Assembly (NCBI GenBank): GCA_021604865.1
Contig: BQJU01000001.1
Span: 1 to 64,000 of the forward strand
Source of the DNA: Saprospiraceae bacterium
GTDB taxonomy: Bacteria; Bacteroidota; Bacteroidia; Chitinophagales; Saprospiraceae
Reading direction: 5' to 3'
Length of the DNA stretch: 64,000 bases
Under the pieces are notes generated by a model. The model made no database searches. It saw only the letters and a list, made by a program, of their open reading frames with translations, and was not told the origin of the DNA. The position numbers were made by a program, and so were the translations under genes. Positions 25,481 to 33,960 of this stretch are shown in pieces (positions within the stretch are counted from its first letter, which is position 1; the number at the start of each line of letters is the position of its first letter).

Positions 25481-26602
25481 TTACATTTTGTCGCCCAACT
25501 TAGCAATGATAAGCTCAATGTCCTTTTCCAATTTCTCTACCATTGGCGTTAAGGATTCATAGGCTTCTGCTCCGGCTTTTTGTGCTTTGTTCAAGTTTCT
25601 GTTTTGAAGAAAATTATTCATATTTTTTGTAGCCGGTAATAAAGTTTCTTTATGTAGCTTCACTAAGAGGTAATCAAAGGTGGCGCTTAATTCACGACCT
25701 ACCTCTGGAGGCTTCCAGTAGCGTTTTACACCTTCAAGATAGGCCTGGTAATTGTCATTGATATTGATAAATGAGTTGCTGTAGCGATTGGCCGTAGCAT
25801 TATAAATTTGAGCACTCTCATTGCTGGAAAAGTAATATTTTACATTGGGCAATAAATCCCAGAAGTCTTTGAGGTGGATAATGTAATTAGACAATCCCGA
25901 AGAAATGTCATCAAAATATTTCTTCTGCCGTAGGTATTGTTCTTCTAGTGCGATGAATAATTGCTGAGTGAGCTGATCAACCTGGCTCTGTAATTTTAAG
26001 AGTTGTTGCTGTTTGCGCACCAGGGAATCCTGCAAGGCTTGTTTGATCTGTTGGTCAGCCGCTACTTTAGTTTTTAGTTGTTCAATTGACTTTTCGTAGG
26101 CTAGTCTTTGGTTTTCATAAAAAGCAATGGTATCCAGCATCGTTCGGCTCAAGGCGTCTATCTGTCGTTGAGACAACTGGTTTTTAGCTTTTAGTCGGCT
26201 GACCTTGCTGCTCAACGCTTCCATCTTTTTTTCCATCTCTGGAGTAGTGTTGTGCCCCACTACCAAGATTTCAATTTCCACTTTACCTCCACTGGTAGGC
26301 ATATCCAGGATGCCCTCATGAGGAATGACAATGCGATAATCCTGGGGATGAATTTCTATTTTGAATTCACTCTTTTTTACCGCCAGCTTAAAAGAAAAAC
26401 GGCCGTCTCCTTCTGTTTGAATGTTGCTCCTGGTTTGACCATTTTCATAAATATATACGTTAACCCCTCCAATGCCTTTACGCTGGGAGTCAATTTGTTC
26501 CAGTAATCGTCCATGAATTTCGATGATAGGATATGGCTGGGCAGTTAGCAAAAAAGGGAAAAATAGCCATAAAAAAGCAAGCTGAGGGGTAAAGAATCTC
26601 AT
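25481..26602 (-). CDS. Exported coiled-coil protein with carboxypeptidase-regulatory-like N-domain
   Basis: 373 residues from ATG at 26602, which starts the signal peptide MRFFTPQLAFLWLFFPFLLT (cut after TAQ); the frame reaches 26677 but without a signal. A beta-sandwich domain with IEIHGRLLEQ and GGVNVYIYENG (about 25-110) is followed by a long coiled coil (about 125-230, many Lys, Gln and Leu heptads such as LRKQQQLLKLQSQVDQL). A helical C-terminal region follows. The domain order suggests a periplasmic scaffold protein. It probably precedes the lipoprotein gene in one transcript. Confidence 0.7.
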   Translation of the reverse strand: MRFFTPQLAFLWLFFPFLLTAQPYPIIEIHGRLLEQIDSQRKGIGGVNVYIYENGQTRSNIQTEGDGRFSFKLAVKKSEFKIEIHPQDYRIVIPHEGILDMPTSGGKVEIEILVVGHNTTPEMEKKMEALSSKVSRLKAKNQLSQRQIDALSRTMLDTIAFYENQRLAYEKSIEQLKTKVAADQQIKQALQDSLVRKQQQLLKLQSQVDQLTQQLFIALEEQYLRQKKYFDDISSGLSNYIIHLKDFWDLLPNVKYYFSSNESAQIYNATANRYSNSFININDNYQAYLEGVKRYWKPPEVGRELSATFDYLLVKLHKETLLPATKNMNNFLQNRNLNKAQKAGAEAYESLTPMVEKLEKDIELIIAKLGDKM

Positions 26603-26768
26603 TGGGTGTTGTTTTGAGGTAGAATATATCCAATTTAACATTTTTTGAGATGTGTTGCAAAAAATACTGATAATCAATCGTTAAGAGACCGACTTACCGT
26701 TTAACACTCCTTCTGATATCTATTGTTTTTTACCTGGCATTTGTTACACCCGAATTGCATTTCCTACT

Positions 26769-26799
26769 TGCGCTTTTAATAAAAATGATTTATTTTTGT
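26769..26799 (+). promoter_or_regulatory. Candidate Bacteroidota promoter (TTG-N20-TATTTTTG)
   Basis: TTG at 26769 and TATTTTTG at 26792 are 20 bases apart, matching the -33/-7 consensus of the Bacteroidota primary sigma factor. It would give a transcript starting about 30 bases before the acetyltransferase gene. Confidence 0.6.
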
Positions 26800-26837
26800 A
26801 GGCATCTACGTATTTACAAACATTAATCACCAGACTC

Positions 26838-27302
26838 ATGAAAATCCGTATCGCTACACCAGGAGATTGTGAATGCATAGCGGCTGTTTTGGAAGGCGCA
26901 TTTTCCCCATTCAAGTCACTTTATACTGATGATGCTTATGCTTTGACTGTACTCACACCGGAGGGTGTTTTAAAACGAATGACGGAAGGGATTACCTGGG
27001 TAATTGAAGAAAAGCAAAGTATAATGGGTACCGGATCGATTGCCTATACCGATAATGGACTTTACATTACGGGTATGGCCGTTCTGCCTGTGGCTCAGGG
27101 CAAAAAGCTCGGCCGAAAACTCCTGGAAGTTATTGAGCAATACGCCCGACAGCACCGGCATCAACGGATGCATTTGTTGACGACGACTTTTCTGCCCAGG
27201 GCTAAAGCTTTATATGAAAAATTTGGCTTTCAGGATATCACCCAAAATGGGCAGCATTTTAAGGGCGTAAAAGTGCTTAGTTTTGAAAAATGGTTGAACT
27301 AA
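26838..27302 (+). CDS. GNAT-family N-acetyltransferase
   Basis: 154 residues covering a complete GNAT fold. It starts MKIRIATPGD, has the GMAVLPVAQGKKLGRKLL acetyl-CoA loop (Q-x-x-x-G-R variant) and ends with ALYEKFGFQDI. It transfers acetyl from acetyl-CoA to an unknown amine. It is the first gene of a + strand run with the SnoaL-like, MarR-DinB and thioesterase genes. A 43-base palindromic element directly after its stop separates it from them. Confidence 0.88.
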   Translation: MKIRIATPGDCECIAAVLEGAFSPFKSLYTDDAYALTVLTPEGVLKRMTEGITWVIEEKQSIMGTGSIAYTDNGLYITGMAVLPVAQGKKLGRKLLEVIEQYARQHRHQRMHLLTTTFLPRAKALYEKFGFQDITQNGQHFKGVKVLSFEKWLN

Positions 27303-27344
27303 GAGCCTGTTTTGAGGCCAACCTTTGGGCTGCAAACAGGCTCT
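27302..27344. repeat. Dispersed palindromic repeat, copy A
   Basis: AGAGCCTGTTT and AAACAGGCTCT form a perfect 11-bp inverted repeat around a 21-base loop that includes TTTGAGG. The arms match the ends of the larger copies at 30707, 32952 and 53667. Confidence 0.6.
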
Positions 27345-27356
27345 AAAACAAAAAAC

Positions 27357-27812
27357 ATGACTACAAAATCAGATTTATCCACTCATGAAAAAGCTGAAAA
27401 GCTAATCACAGAATTTTTTGACCGGGTTTGGCACTCACCGCATGAATTAGATGCGATTGATGAAATGATGACAGAAGATTATACCATCACAACTGCCGGT
27501 AGCGTAGTAAAAGGAAGAGACGCATTTAAGAATTGGGTGAAAAGGTTTCAACAATTATTGCTCGACGCCAAAACGGAAAGCGAAGAAATCTTTTTTGACG
27601 AAACAAAAGGTACCGTAATTTCCCGATGGATTTGTTCGGGTAGAAACAATGGCCTATTTGGTCTCGAACCAGATCATCAATTTGTCTCCTTTTCAGGCAT
27701 TGCCATTTGGACCATTCGCGGCAACAAACTAGCGGAATGCTGGGCCGAAAGGAGTGCCTATGAATTATTTACTCAACTTACTGCTGGTTCAGAAAAAAAG
27801 CAATTTGTATAA
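27357..27812 (+). CDS. SnoaL-like (NTF2-fold) protein
   Basis: 151 residues from ATG 27357; a TTG at 27312 lies inside the repeat element and is unlikely. The polyketide-cyclase/SnoaL-like fold shows in FDRVWHSPHELDAIDEMMTE, GRDAFKNWVKRF, GTVISRWICSG and FSGIAIWTIRGNKLAECWAE. These proteins are cyclases, isomerases or small binding proteins; no specific role can be given. It ends one base before the MarR-DinB gene, so the two are probably co-translated. Confidence 0.8.
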   Translation: MTTKSDLSTHEKAEKLITEFFDRVWHSPHELDAIDEMMTEDYTITTAGSVVKGRDAFKNWVKRFQQLLLDAKTESEEIFFDETKGTVISRWICSGRNNGLFGLEPDHQFVSFSGIAIWTIRGNKLAECWAERSAYELFTQLTAGSEKKQFV

Positions 27813-27813
27813 C

Positions 27814-28836
27814 ATGAAAAATATTAATGAAATCGGCATCCTGGCCTGTGGTACCCGTATGAAGCGGCTATACGACTTGCTTGTACATGATGCACGGGCG
27901 TTATATGCCGCCCATGATCTCGACCTGGAGCCCAAGTGGTTTACCATTATTTACACCTTGTCGGAAGAGAAAGAAATGACGGTTACGGAACTGTCCAACA
28001 GTCTTGGATTAGCACATCCCACTATCATTCAATACGTGAAAGAGTTGGAAAAGACCGATTGGGTAGTTTCTGCAAAAAGTAAAACCGACGGGCGGCTAAG
28101 ACTGGTCAGATTATCAAAAACCGCACGAAAAAAGGTGCCTGAATTGACCAAAATATGGGATCACATGCGGCAGGCATTTGAAGAAATAGGTGCGGAGGGG
28201 CAAATTGATTTTTGGGAAGGATTTAATGAATTTGAAGCTTCCTTATTAAAAAAATCCTTTCTGGATCGGGTATTGGAAATTCATGGACGCCATCAAAGAA
28301 AAAATTTAACTATGAAAAGCACCACACATCCGGGACAATGGTTTGAACGTAAGTTCGACTTTGAAAATCTGAGTACTACCGCAGAAGGATTGATGGAAAG
28401 GCTGCGTTTTACGCCACTTCGTGTACAGGAGCAAATTCGCAACTTATCTGCTGCACAGCTTACTCAGGAGTTTGAAGGAAAGTGGTCGGTTCAGGAGAAC
28501 ATTGGTCACCTCAACGATCTGGAACCGCTTTGGCATGGCCGCATTATTGATATTATTAATGGTGAAACCACTATGCGTCCTGCGGATCTGACCAATAAAA
28601 AATCTCATGAAGCTGGGCATGATCTGATACCAATGGCAAAATTGCTGTCAAATTTTACCGCCAATCGTAATAAATTATTATCATTATGTGAAGAACATTA
28701 TGATGTTTTATGGACAGCCTCTGCATTGCATCCACGATTAAAAACGCCTATGCGCATCATTGATCTCCTATATTTTGTAGCCGAACACGATGACCACCAC
28801 CTGGCGACGAATAATTTTTTGATCCATCAGATGTAA
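27814..28836 (+). CDS. MarR-type regulator fused to a DinB-superfamily domain
   Basis: 340 residues in one uninterrupted frame. Residues 1-160 are a MarR winged helix (recognition region TVTELSNSLGLAHPTIIQYV, wing KTDGRLRLVRL at 90-100). Residues 167-340 are a DinB/YfiT-type four-helix metal domain with GHLNDLE (His232) and HDDHH (His325-His329) as likely metal ligands. The junction falls at Met167 (ATG 28312), which is where a free-standing DinB protein would start, so the fusion may also yield a separate DinB chain. DinB-type domains include thiol transferases and hydrolases; the combination suggests a repressor that senses through, or acts with, its own enzyme domain. It lies between the SnoaL-like and thioesterase genes. 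Confidence 0.85.
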   Translation: MKNINEIGILACGTRMKRLYDLLVHDARALYAAHDLDLEPKWFTIIYTLSEEKEMTVTELSNSLGLAHPTIIQYVKELEKTDWVVSAKSKTDGRLRLVRLSKTARKKVPELTKIWDHMRQAFEEIGAEGQIDFWEGFNEFEASLLKKSFLDRVLEIHGRHQRKNLTMKSTTHPGQWFERKFDFENLSTTAEGLMERLRFTPLRVQEQIRNLSAAQLTQEFEGKWSVQENIGHLNDLEPLWHGRIIDIINGETTMRPADLTNKKSHEAGHDLIPMAKLLSNFTANRNKLLSLCEEHYDVLWTASALHPRLKTPMRIIDLLYFVAEHDDHHLATNNFLIHQM

Positions 28837-28846
28837 AATATTTATT

Positions 28847-29296
28847 TTGAAACAACCTTTTGATCCACCTGATCCGGATTTTGCCAATCGGATAAAAGAG
28901 AGTTTTTCCAATCAAAAATTCATGTCACTCATTGGCGCGAAACTCGTCGATGTACAGCCCGGATATTGTGAGATTCATTTGCCTTTTCGAGACGACCTCA
29001 CCCAGCAACATGGTTATTTCCACGCGGCTGTCACTACTAGCATCGCCGATTCAGGAGCCGGGTACGCCGCCTTTACCCTGATGCCGACCGGACACGAAGT
29101 ATTATCTGTAGAGTTCAAGGTAAACCTTTTAACTCCTGGCCAGGGCAAACTGCTTATTGCAAAAGCCTATGTTTTAAAAACTGGAAGAACCCTGACCGTA
29201 TGCCGGGCGGATGTGTTTGTTATTAAAGATGGCCAGGAAAAGCTGTGTGCGGCGGCCCAGGTGACCTTGATTAGCCTAAAGCCAAAAGTTGACTGA
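28847..29296 (+). CDS. PaaI-type hotdog thioesterase
   Basis: 149 residues from TTG 28847, ten bases after the MarR-DinB stop. The next ATG (28921) would remove the first 24 residues, which belong to the usual family length. Signatures are LTQQHGYFHAAVTTSIADSG (the HG...AD active-site region of the family) and VLSVEFKVNLLTPGQG. The family hydrolyses acyl- or aryl-CoA thioesters. It is probably translated with the upstream genes. Confidence 0.85.
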   Translation: MKQPFDPPDPDFANRIKESFSNQKFMSLIGAKLVDVQPGYCEIHLPFRDDLTQQHGYFHAAVTTSIADSGAGYAAFTLMPTGHEVLSVEFKVNLLTPGQGKLLIAKAYVLKTGRTLTVCRADVFVIKDGQEKLCAAAQVTLISLKPKVD

Positions 29297-29441
29297 CCCG
29301 ATATTTAGTCCATGGTAATGATTACTTTAGCAGAAAAATTGACCCGCGCTGAACTTCCTAGAATGACAAGGGTTAATTTAAAGCATGTTCGTAGCTTGCT
29401 TCGAATATACATTCAACTCAGAAACAGCAGTAAAACATTAC

Positions 29442-30680
29442 ATGGATTCTCTTACACAGATAACGCTAGGTGCCGCAGTAGGCGAAGTTGTTTTGGGCCG
29501 AAAAGCTGGTAACCGGGCTATGGTCTGGGGTGCTATCGCCGGCACCATTCCCGATTTAGATGTCCTGGCCAATTTTTCCGCCGATAGTATCAGTGCCCTC
29601 GCTTTTCACCGGGCCATTACCCATTCGGCCACTTTTGCCATCGCAACACCCTTTGTTATGGGATGGCTTATACACCGAATTTATAAATGTAAGACGGAGC
29701 AGGGTTTGCGAAAGCAGATTCCGATAGACATGGCCAAAGTCTGGCTGTTTCTCGTCGTCTTGATCGGCCTGGGTAGTATTGTGATGCCTATTCCGATAAA
29801 AGAAATCGTGTTGATTGCTTTGACTGTTAGTACAGGGATCCTGGTTTTTCCGCTGATTGTATTTTTCCGGGAGTTGCTGCGCAAAAAACCCAGCCGCAAT
29901 GAAAATCCCGATTGGAAGTCCTGGAGTTGGTTGTTTTTTTGGGCTATTTTCACCCATCCGTTACTGGATTGTTGTACAACCTACGGCACTCAGTTTTTCC
30001 AACCCTTTTTTGATTATCGTGTTGCTTTCAACAATATATCAGTTGTAGATCCGATTTACACCATTCCTTTTTTGATCTGTGTGATTATCGCTTCTATTTT
30101 TTCGAGGAAAGCGCCCTGGCGGCGTTACATCAACTACCTGGGTATTGGCCTCAGTAGCCTTTATATGCTTTTTACCTTTATTAACAAGGTGCGGGTTGAT
30201 CGTATTTTTGAACAATCACTACAGGCTCAATCGATCCCTTATCACCGGTTTATGACCACGCCTACCATTTTTAATAATGTACTTTGGCAAGGGGTTGCAG
30301 AGGGAGATACCGCCTTTTACCAGGCCAGCTATTCCATTTTTGATGAACCTCCCAATATTCCGGTATTTACGGTCATTCCCAAGGGCCATGAACTATTGGA
30401 ACCCTACGCCACGGAAAGATCCATAATAATTCTGAAATGGTTTTCCAAAGGTTACTTCAATGTGGAACAACAACCCAATGGCAACCTGGAGATGAACGAT
30501 ATGCGTTTTGGTGGTTTCGAAGCAGCACCGGGTAGTAAACCAGATTTTGTCTTCAAATTTTACCTGCATGAAGTAGACGGAGAACTTCAAGCCTACCAAA
30601 GCCGGGAAGCTCCGGAAAATGTGAATGAAACCTTTGCATTATTGTGGCAAAGGATGATGGGCCGGCATTTGTCGGAATAA
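29442..30680 (+). CDS. YdjM-like membrane-bound metal-dependent hydrolase
   Basis: 412 residues from ATG 29442 (MDSLTQITLGAAVGE, the family start). The signature motifs are PDLD, FHRAITHS (HRxxTHS) and FTHPLLDCCTTYGTQ (HPxxD), which build the metal site of the DUF457/YdjM family. Several transmembrane helices lie between about residues 60 and 260. The C-terminal 150 residues look soluble and probably lie outside the membrane. Members are often called inner-membrane metal-dependent hydrolases; the substrate is not known. Confidence 0.85.
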   Translation: MDSLTQITLGAAVGEVVLGRKAGNRAMVWGAIAGTIPDLDVLANFSADSISALAFHRAITHSATFAIATPFVMGWLIHRIYKCKTEQGLRKQIPIDMAKVWLFLVVLIGLGSIVMPIPIKEIVLIALTVSTGILVFPLIVFFRELLRKKPSRNENPDWKSWSWLFFWAIFTHPLLDCCTTYGTQFFQPFFDYRVAFNNISVVDPIYTIPFLICVIIASIFSRKAPWRRYINYLGIGLSSLYMLFTFINKVRVDRIFEQSLQAQSIPYHRFMTTPTIFNNVLWQGVAEGDTAFYQASYSIFDEPPNIPVFTVIPKGHELLEPYATERSIIILKWFSKGYFNVEQQPNGNLEMNDMRFGGFEAAPGSKPDFVFKFYLHEVDGELQAYQSREAPENVNETFALLWQRMMGRHLSE

Positions 30681-30706
30681 AAAACAGGAAGAAGAGGGGG
30701 ACTTAC

Positions 30707-30793
30707 GAGCTTGTTTGGAGGTCGGCTTTGCATCGCCCTCGGCAAACCTATGGCAGCCGATGGGTAGCGAAAAGGTTGGCCTCCAAACATGAT
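30707..30793. repeat. Dispersed palindromic repeat, copy B
   Basis: GAGCTTGTTTGGAGGTCGGC on the left faces GGTTGGCCTCCAAACATG on the right in an 87-base element. It lies between convergent genes ending at 30680 and 30839. Confidence 0.6.
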
Positions 30794-30838
30794 ACTTGAA
30801 GAATCAAATTTTTCTCCAATAGCTCTGCGTCCATATTC

Positions 30839-31639
30839 TCAACTATTATCTCCACCCAGCAAGTCACCAATACCGCCGAGAATACTGCCTTCGCCTTTTG
30901 ATTTGTTGCCGTATTTGCGGGAGGCGGATACCACCCGGTCGGCCAGTCGACTAAAGGGTAGTGATTGTATCCATACTTTGCCGGGGCCTTCCAGCCGTGC
31001 GTAAAACAAGCCTTCACCACCAAAAAGCATATTGCGAACGCCTTTTATCATCTCGATATCATAATCAACATAACGGGTAAAACCCACCAGACAGCCTGTA
31101 TCAACGCGTAACACTTCTCCGATCTGAAGTTCTTTTTCTATAATATTCCCCCCTGCATGTAAGAAGGCCAGTCCATCGCCTTCTACCTTCTGCATGATGA
31201 ATCCTTCTCCACCAAAAAAGCCGCGCCCCAATTTTTTGGAAAACTCTATCCCTATGGAAACGCCCTGTGCTGCACAAAGAAAAGCATCTTTCTGACAGAT
31301 AATTTTACCTTCCAACTCACTTAGATCAAGCGGAACAATACGCCCCGGATAAGGGGAGGCAAAGGAAACCTTCTTTTTGCCCTGGCCAACATGGGTAAAG
31401 GCGGTCATAAAAAGACTTTCCCCGGTCAATAATCGTTTGCCGGCAGAAAATACTTTTCCCCAGATACCACCGTCATCCTGCCCACTGCCATCACCAAAGA
31501 TGGTCTTCATTTCAACACCGTCGTCCATCATCATAAAAGAGCTGGCCTCGGCGACAACTGTTTCATAGGGATCCAGTTCCACTTCTACAAATTGCATTTC
31601 TTCTCCGTGGATCTTGTAGTCGATCTCGTGTGCGTTCAT
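30839..31639 (-). CDS. AIM24/TIGR00266-family protein
   Basis: 266 residues of the family first named after yeast AIM24. Markers are SSFMMMDDGVEMKT, LTGESLFMTAFTH, GRIVPLDLSE, the repeated FFGGEGF and LFGGEGLF turns, and a glycine-rich C-terminal tail (GSILGGIGDLLGG). The fold is a beta-barrel-like trimer of unknown biochemical role; in bacteria it is commonly a conserved stand-alone gene. It is divergent from the TPM-domain gene. Confidence 0.88.
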   Translation of the reverse strand: MNAHEIDYKIHGEEMQFVEVELDPYETVVAEASSFMMMDDGVEMKTIFGDGSGQDDGGIWGKVFSAGKRLLTGESLFMTAFTHVGQGKKKVSFASPYPGRIVPLDLSELEGKIICQKDAFLCAAQGVSIGIEFSKKLGRGFFGGEGFIMQKVEGDGLAFLHAGGNIIEKELQIGEVLRVDTGCLVGFTRYVDYDIEMIKGVRNMLFGGEGLFYARLEGPGKVWIQSLPFSRLADRVVSASRKYGNKSKGEGSILGGIGDLLGGDNS

Positions 31640-31730
31640 TCTTTTTTATTTTTTGTTTAGATAACCTTTGCAAAATGGAGATTTGAAGATAAATTGTCAA
31701 GAATATTCGACAGTTTACTATCTTAACTGC

Positions 31731-32945
31731 ATGAAAAAGGATTTTTTGCTGTGCTTATTGGCTTTGCTACTGATTACTGACTTGTATGGTCAAAGCAGCT
31801 ATACCCCGGAGACCGTTCCCGATCCCAAACAAGGAGGCAATGGTTATGTCAGTGACCCGGCCAATTACCTAAGTTCAGGTGAAATGCAACAACTCAACCA
31901 GATAATCAGTGAGTTGGAACGCAATTCCACAGCGCAGGTGGCAGTAGCTATTTTACCATCCATCGGCCAGGAAGTACCAAAGGATTTTGCCACCCGGTTG
32001 TTTGCCCATTGGGGCATTGGGCAGAAGGAGAATGACAATGGGTTGTTGCTATTAGTGGTGATGGATCAGCGGCGCACGGAATTTGAGACCGGATATGGGC
32101 TGGAAGGTGTGTTGCCCGATATTATATGTTACCGGATATTGATCGAAGAGTTGGTACCGCAATTTCAGGCCGGCAATTATGGTGCTGGAGTGGTGGCAGC
32201 CATTAGCCGGGTGAAAACGCTATTGGAAAATCCGGAAATACTGGAAGAAATCCGGGCAGAATCAGAACCGAAATATTACCATTTTTTTGGCCTAAAAATT
32301 CCACCGCTGATTTATTGGTATGCAGTGATCGCGCTACTCTTTTGCCTGGGTGTTGTGGTCTGGATGGCGGTGACCCTTGCCAATAAAGAAGAGCTTTATG
32401 ACAAGTATCGCCATATTCGCTACGTGTATAGTATTGTCTTTTTGGTTTTATTCCCCATCCCCTATCTACTCGTCTTTTTTGGATTGAAAATGGTTTTAAA
32501 ACGCCTGCGCAACCAGCCGCGCTTCAGTAAATTAAATGGGGCTCCTATGCGTAAGCTAACGGAGCAGGAAGAAGATGATTTTTTGGAAAAGGGGCAAATT
32601 GCAGAAGAATTATTGGGCACCATCGATTACGACGTATGGGTATCTGACGATATGGAGGATGTGGTGATCCTGCCGTATAAAAAACGCTTTTCGCAATATT
32701 CATCCTGTCCTAAATGTCATTTCCGAACGTATCATCATACGCATACCCGCACGTTGCGCCATGCCACCAGTCACAATTCCGGCCAAAAGGAACGGCTTTA
32801 TGAGTGCAAAAACTGCAATTATGTAAAGCGTGATCTGGTGATTATTCCCCGCATTACCTCCAGCAGTGGATCTGGCGGTGGTGGTGGTGGCGGTGGCTGG
32901 GGTGGCGGTTCCTCAGGTGGTGGCGGTGGAGGAGCTAGTTGGTAG
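31731..32945 (+). CDS. TPM-domain membrane protein with zinc-ribbon-like segment and Gly-rich tail
   Basis: 404 residues from ATG 31731, which starts the signal peptide MKKDFLLCLLALLLITDLYG. A TPM domain (about 30-175) contains VSDPANYLSSGE, AVAILPSIGQ, FATRLFAHWGIGQ and TGYGLEGVLPD. Two transmembrane helices follow (about 200-260), then a cysteine pair segment (CPKCHFRTYHH ... YECKNCNY) that looks like a zinc ribbon, and a Gly/Ser tail ending GGASW. This order is typical of YgcG/TPM proteins, for which phosphatase activity or a role in photosystem repair has been suggested in other phyla. Its function here is unknown. Confidence 0.88.
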   Translation: MKKDFLLCLLALLLITDLYGQSSYTPETVPDPKQGGNGYVSDPANYLSSGEMQQLNQIISELERNSTAQVAVAILPSIGQEVPKDFATRLFAHWGIGQKENDNGLLLLVVMDQRRTEFETGYGLEGVLPDIICYRILIEELVPQFQAGNYGAGVVAAISRVKTLLENPEILEEIRAESEPKYYHFFGLKIPPLIYWYAVIALLFCLGVVVWMAVTLANKEELYDKYRHIRYVYSIVFLVLFPIPYLLVFFGLKMVLKRLRNQPRFSKLNGAPMRKLTEQEEDDFLEKGQIAEELLGTIDYDVWVSDDMEDVVILPYKKRFSQYSSCPKCHFRTYHHTHTRTLRHATSHNSGQKERLYECKNCNYVKRDLVIIPRITSSSGSGGGGGGGGWGGGSSGGGGGGASW

Positions 32946-32951
32946 ATCTCC

Positions 32952-33064
32952 CTGAGTGCCTGTTTGGAGGTCAAACTTACGCTTGCGCTAAAGCTTTCTC
33001 CGGGTGTCTGCGCCAAAAGCTTCGACGACGGCGATGCAAACCCGACCTCCAAACATGCTCTCAG
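32952..33064. repeat. Dispersed palindromic repeat, copy C
   Basis: The best-preserved copy. The left arm CTGAGTGCCTGTTTGGAGG continues TC and pairs with GACCTCCAAACATGCTCTCA plus G on the right, 21 bp with two mismatches, around about 70 bases. It fills the gap between two convergent genes; its right end overlaps the last codon and stop of the dihydrofolate reductase gene. Confidence 0.7.
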
Positions 33065-33558
33065 ATTGATTTTCGCTCATATTCGTTTAGCGAAAAGGCA
33101 AAGGCGTGTTGTTCATCTGCTTCGTGGTAGACCGATTTTACTTTATTCCAGAGGTTCCAATTTATAGCAGGAAAAAAAGCGTCCCCGCTGAAAGTCTGAT
33201 GTACAATGGTCAGGTATAAGTAATTGGCATTGTCGATGGTTTGTTCAAAGATGGAGCCACCTCCGAGGATGAAAAATTCTTTTTCATTAGCTAGCATCTC
33301 GAAAGCAGCGGGTAAGTTTTCGGCCCGTTGGCAATGGCTACAAAGGTCGAGGTCTTCTTTGGAGGTGACAATGATATTCCGGTAATCCGACACCAGGGCA
33401 TCCTCTGCTTGATAACTTTTACGCCCCATGAGGAATGCTTTCCCATCAGTGACCTTTCTGAAGTTTTTCCAGTCATCCGGCAAATGCCATGGCAAATGAT
33501 TATGGTTCCCAATCACCCGATTTTCGCTCATTGCTGCGATCAAAGAAATACGTTGCAT
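33061..33558 (-). CDS. folA: Dihydrofolate reductase
   Basis: 165 residues from ATG at 33558; a longer frame to 33630 overlaps the upstream gene and lacks family sequence. Core motifs are ISLIAAMSENRVIGN, LPWHLPDDWKNFRK (with the catalytic acidic residue), KAFLMGRKSY and FILGGGSIFEQ. It reduces dihydrofolate to tetrahydrofolate with NADPH in the cytoplasm. It starts four bases after a small acetyltransferase gene and is probably co-transcribed with it. Confidence 0.95.
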   Translation of the reverse strand: MQRISLIAAMSENRVIGNHNHLPWHLPDDWKNFRKVTDGKAFLMGRKSYQAEDALVSDYRNIIVTSKEDLDLCSHCQRAENLPAAFEMLANEKEFFILGGGSIFEQTIDNANYLYLTIVHQTFSGDAFFPAINWNLWNKVKSVYHEADEQHAFAFSLNEYERKSI

Positions 33559-33562
33559 ACTA

Positions 33563-33871
33563 CTATTTGATATTAATCCCCTTTTGGACCAGTGGAATAT
33601 ATTCAGGATTCCTTTTGATATACCCGGCAATATACGGACAAAGCGGCATCACTTCCAAACCTTCCGCCTTGGCATATTCCAATCCTGTTTTCGCCAGTTT
33701 GGAACCAATGCCATTGCCGCCAAGTTCTTTAGGCACTTCAGTATGGGTAAAAATAATCTTGTTTTTGACCAGCATGTATTCGGCTACTGCTACGTGCTCA
33801 TCAATTACTACTTCGAAGCGTTTTTTTTCCGGGTTGTTGACAACTTTGATGGACGATGGGTCGATAGTCAT
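33563..33871 (-). CDS. Small GNAT-like acetyltransferase (NATD1/YjdJ type)
   Basis: 102 residues from ATG at 33871 (an ATG at 33895 would add eight residues). The truncated GNAT fold shows in FEVVIDEHVAVAEY, IIFTHTEVPKELGGNGIGSK and AEGLEVMPLCPYIAGYIKRN. Proteins of this type bind acetyl-CoA; a substrate is not known. It overlaps nothing and runs into folA with a four-base gap. Confidence 0.85.
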   Translation of the reverse strand: MTIDPSSIKVVNNPEKKRFEVVIDEHVAVAEYMLVKNKIIFTHTEVPKELGGNGIGSKLAKTGLEYAKAEGLEVMPLCPYIAGYIKRNPEYIPLVQKGINIK

Positions 33872-33960
33872 GAATTGTAGTTTATTATGGAACAAATTTG
33901 GGGGAGATTGGTTGGGGGAGGGGGGGGAATGGATTATTTATAACAATGGCAGTAGGTATC

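Noticed and set aside
32850-32945. Gly/Ser-coding low-complexity stretch, at first sight a repeat element.
   Set aside because: It is the in-frame Gly-rich tail typical of TPM-domain proteins.
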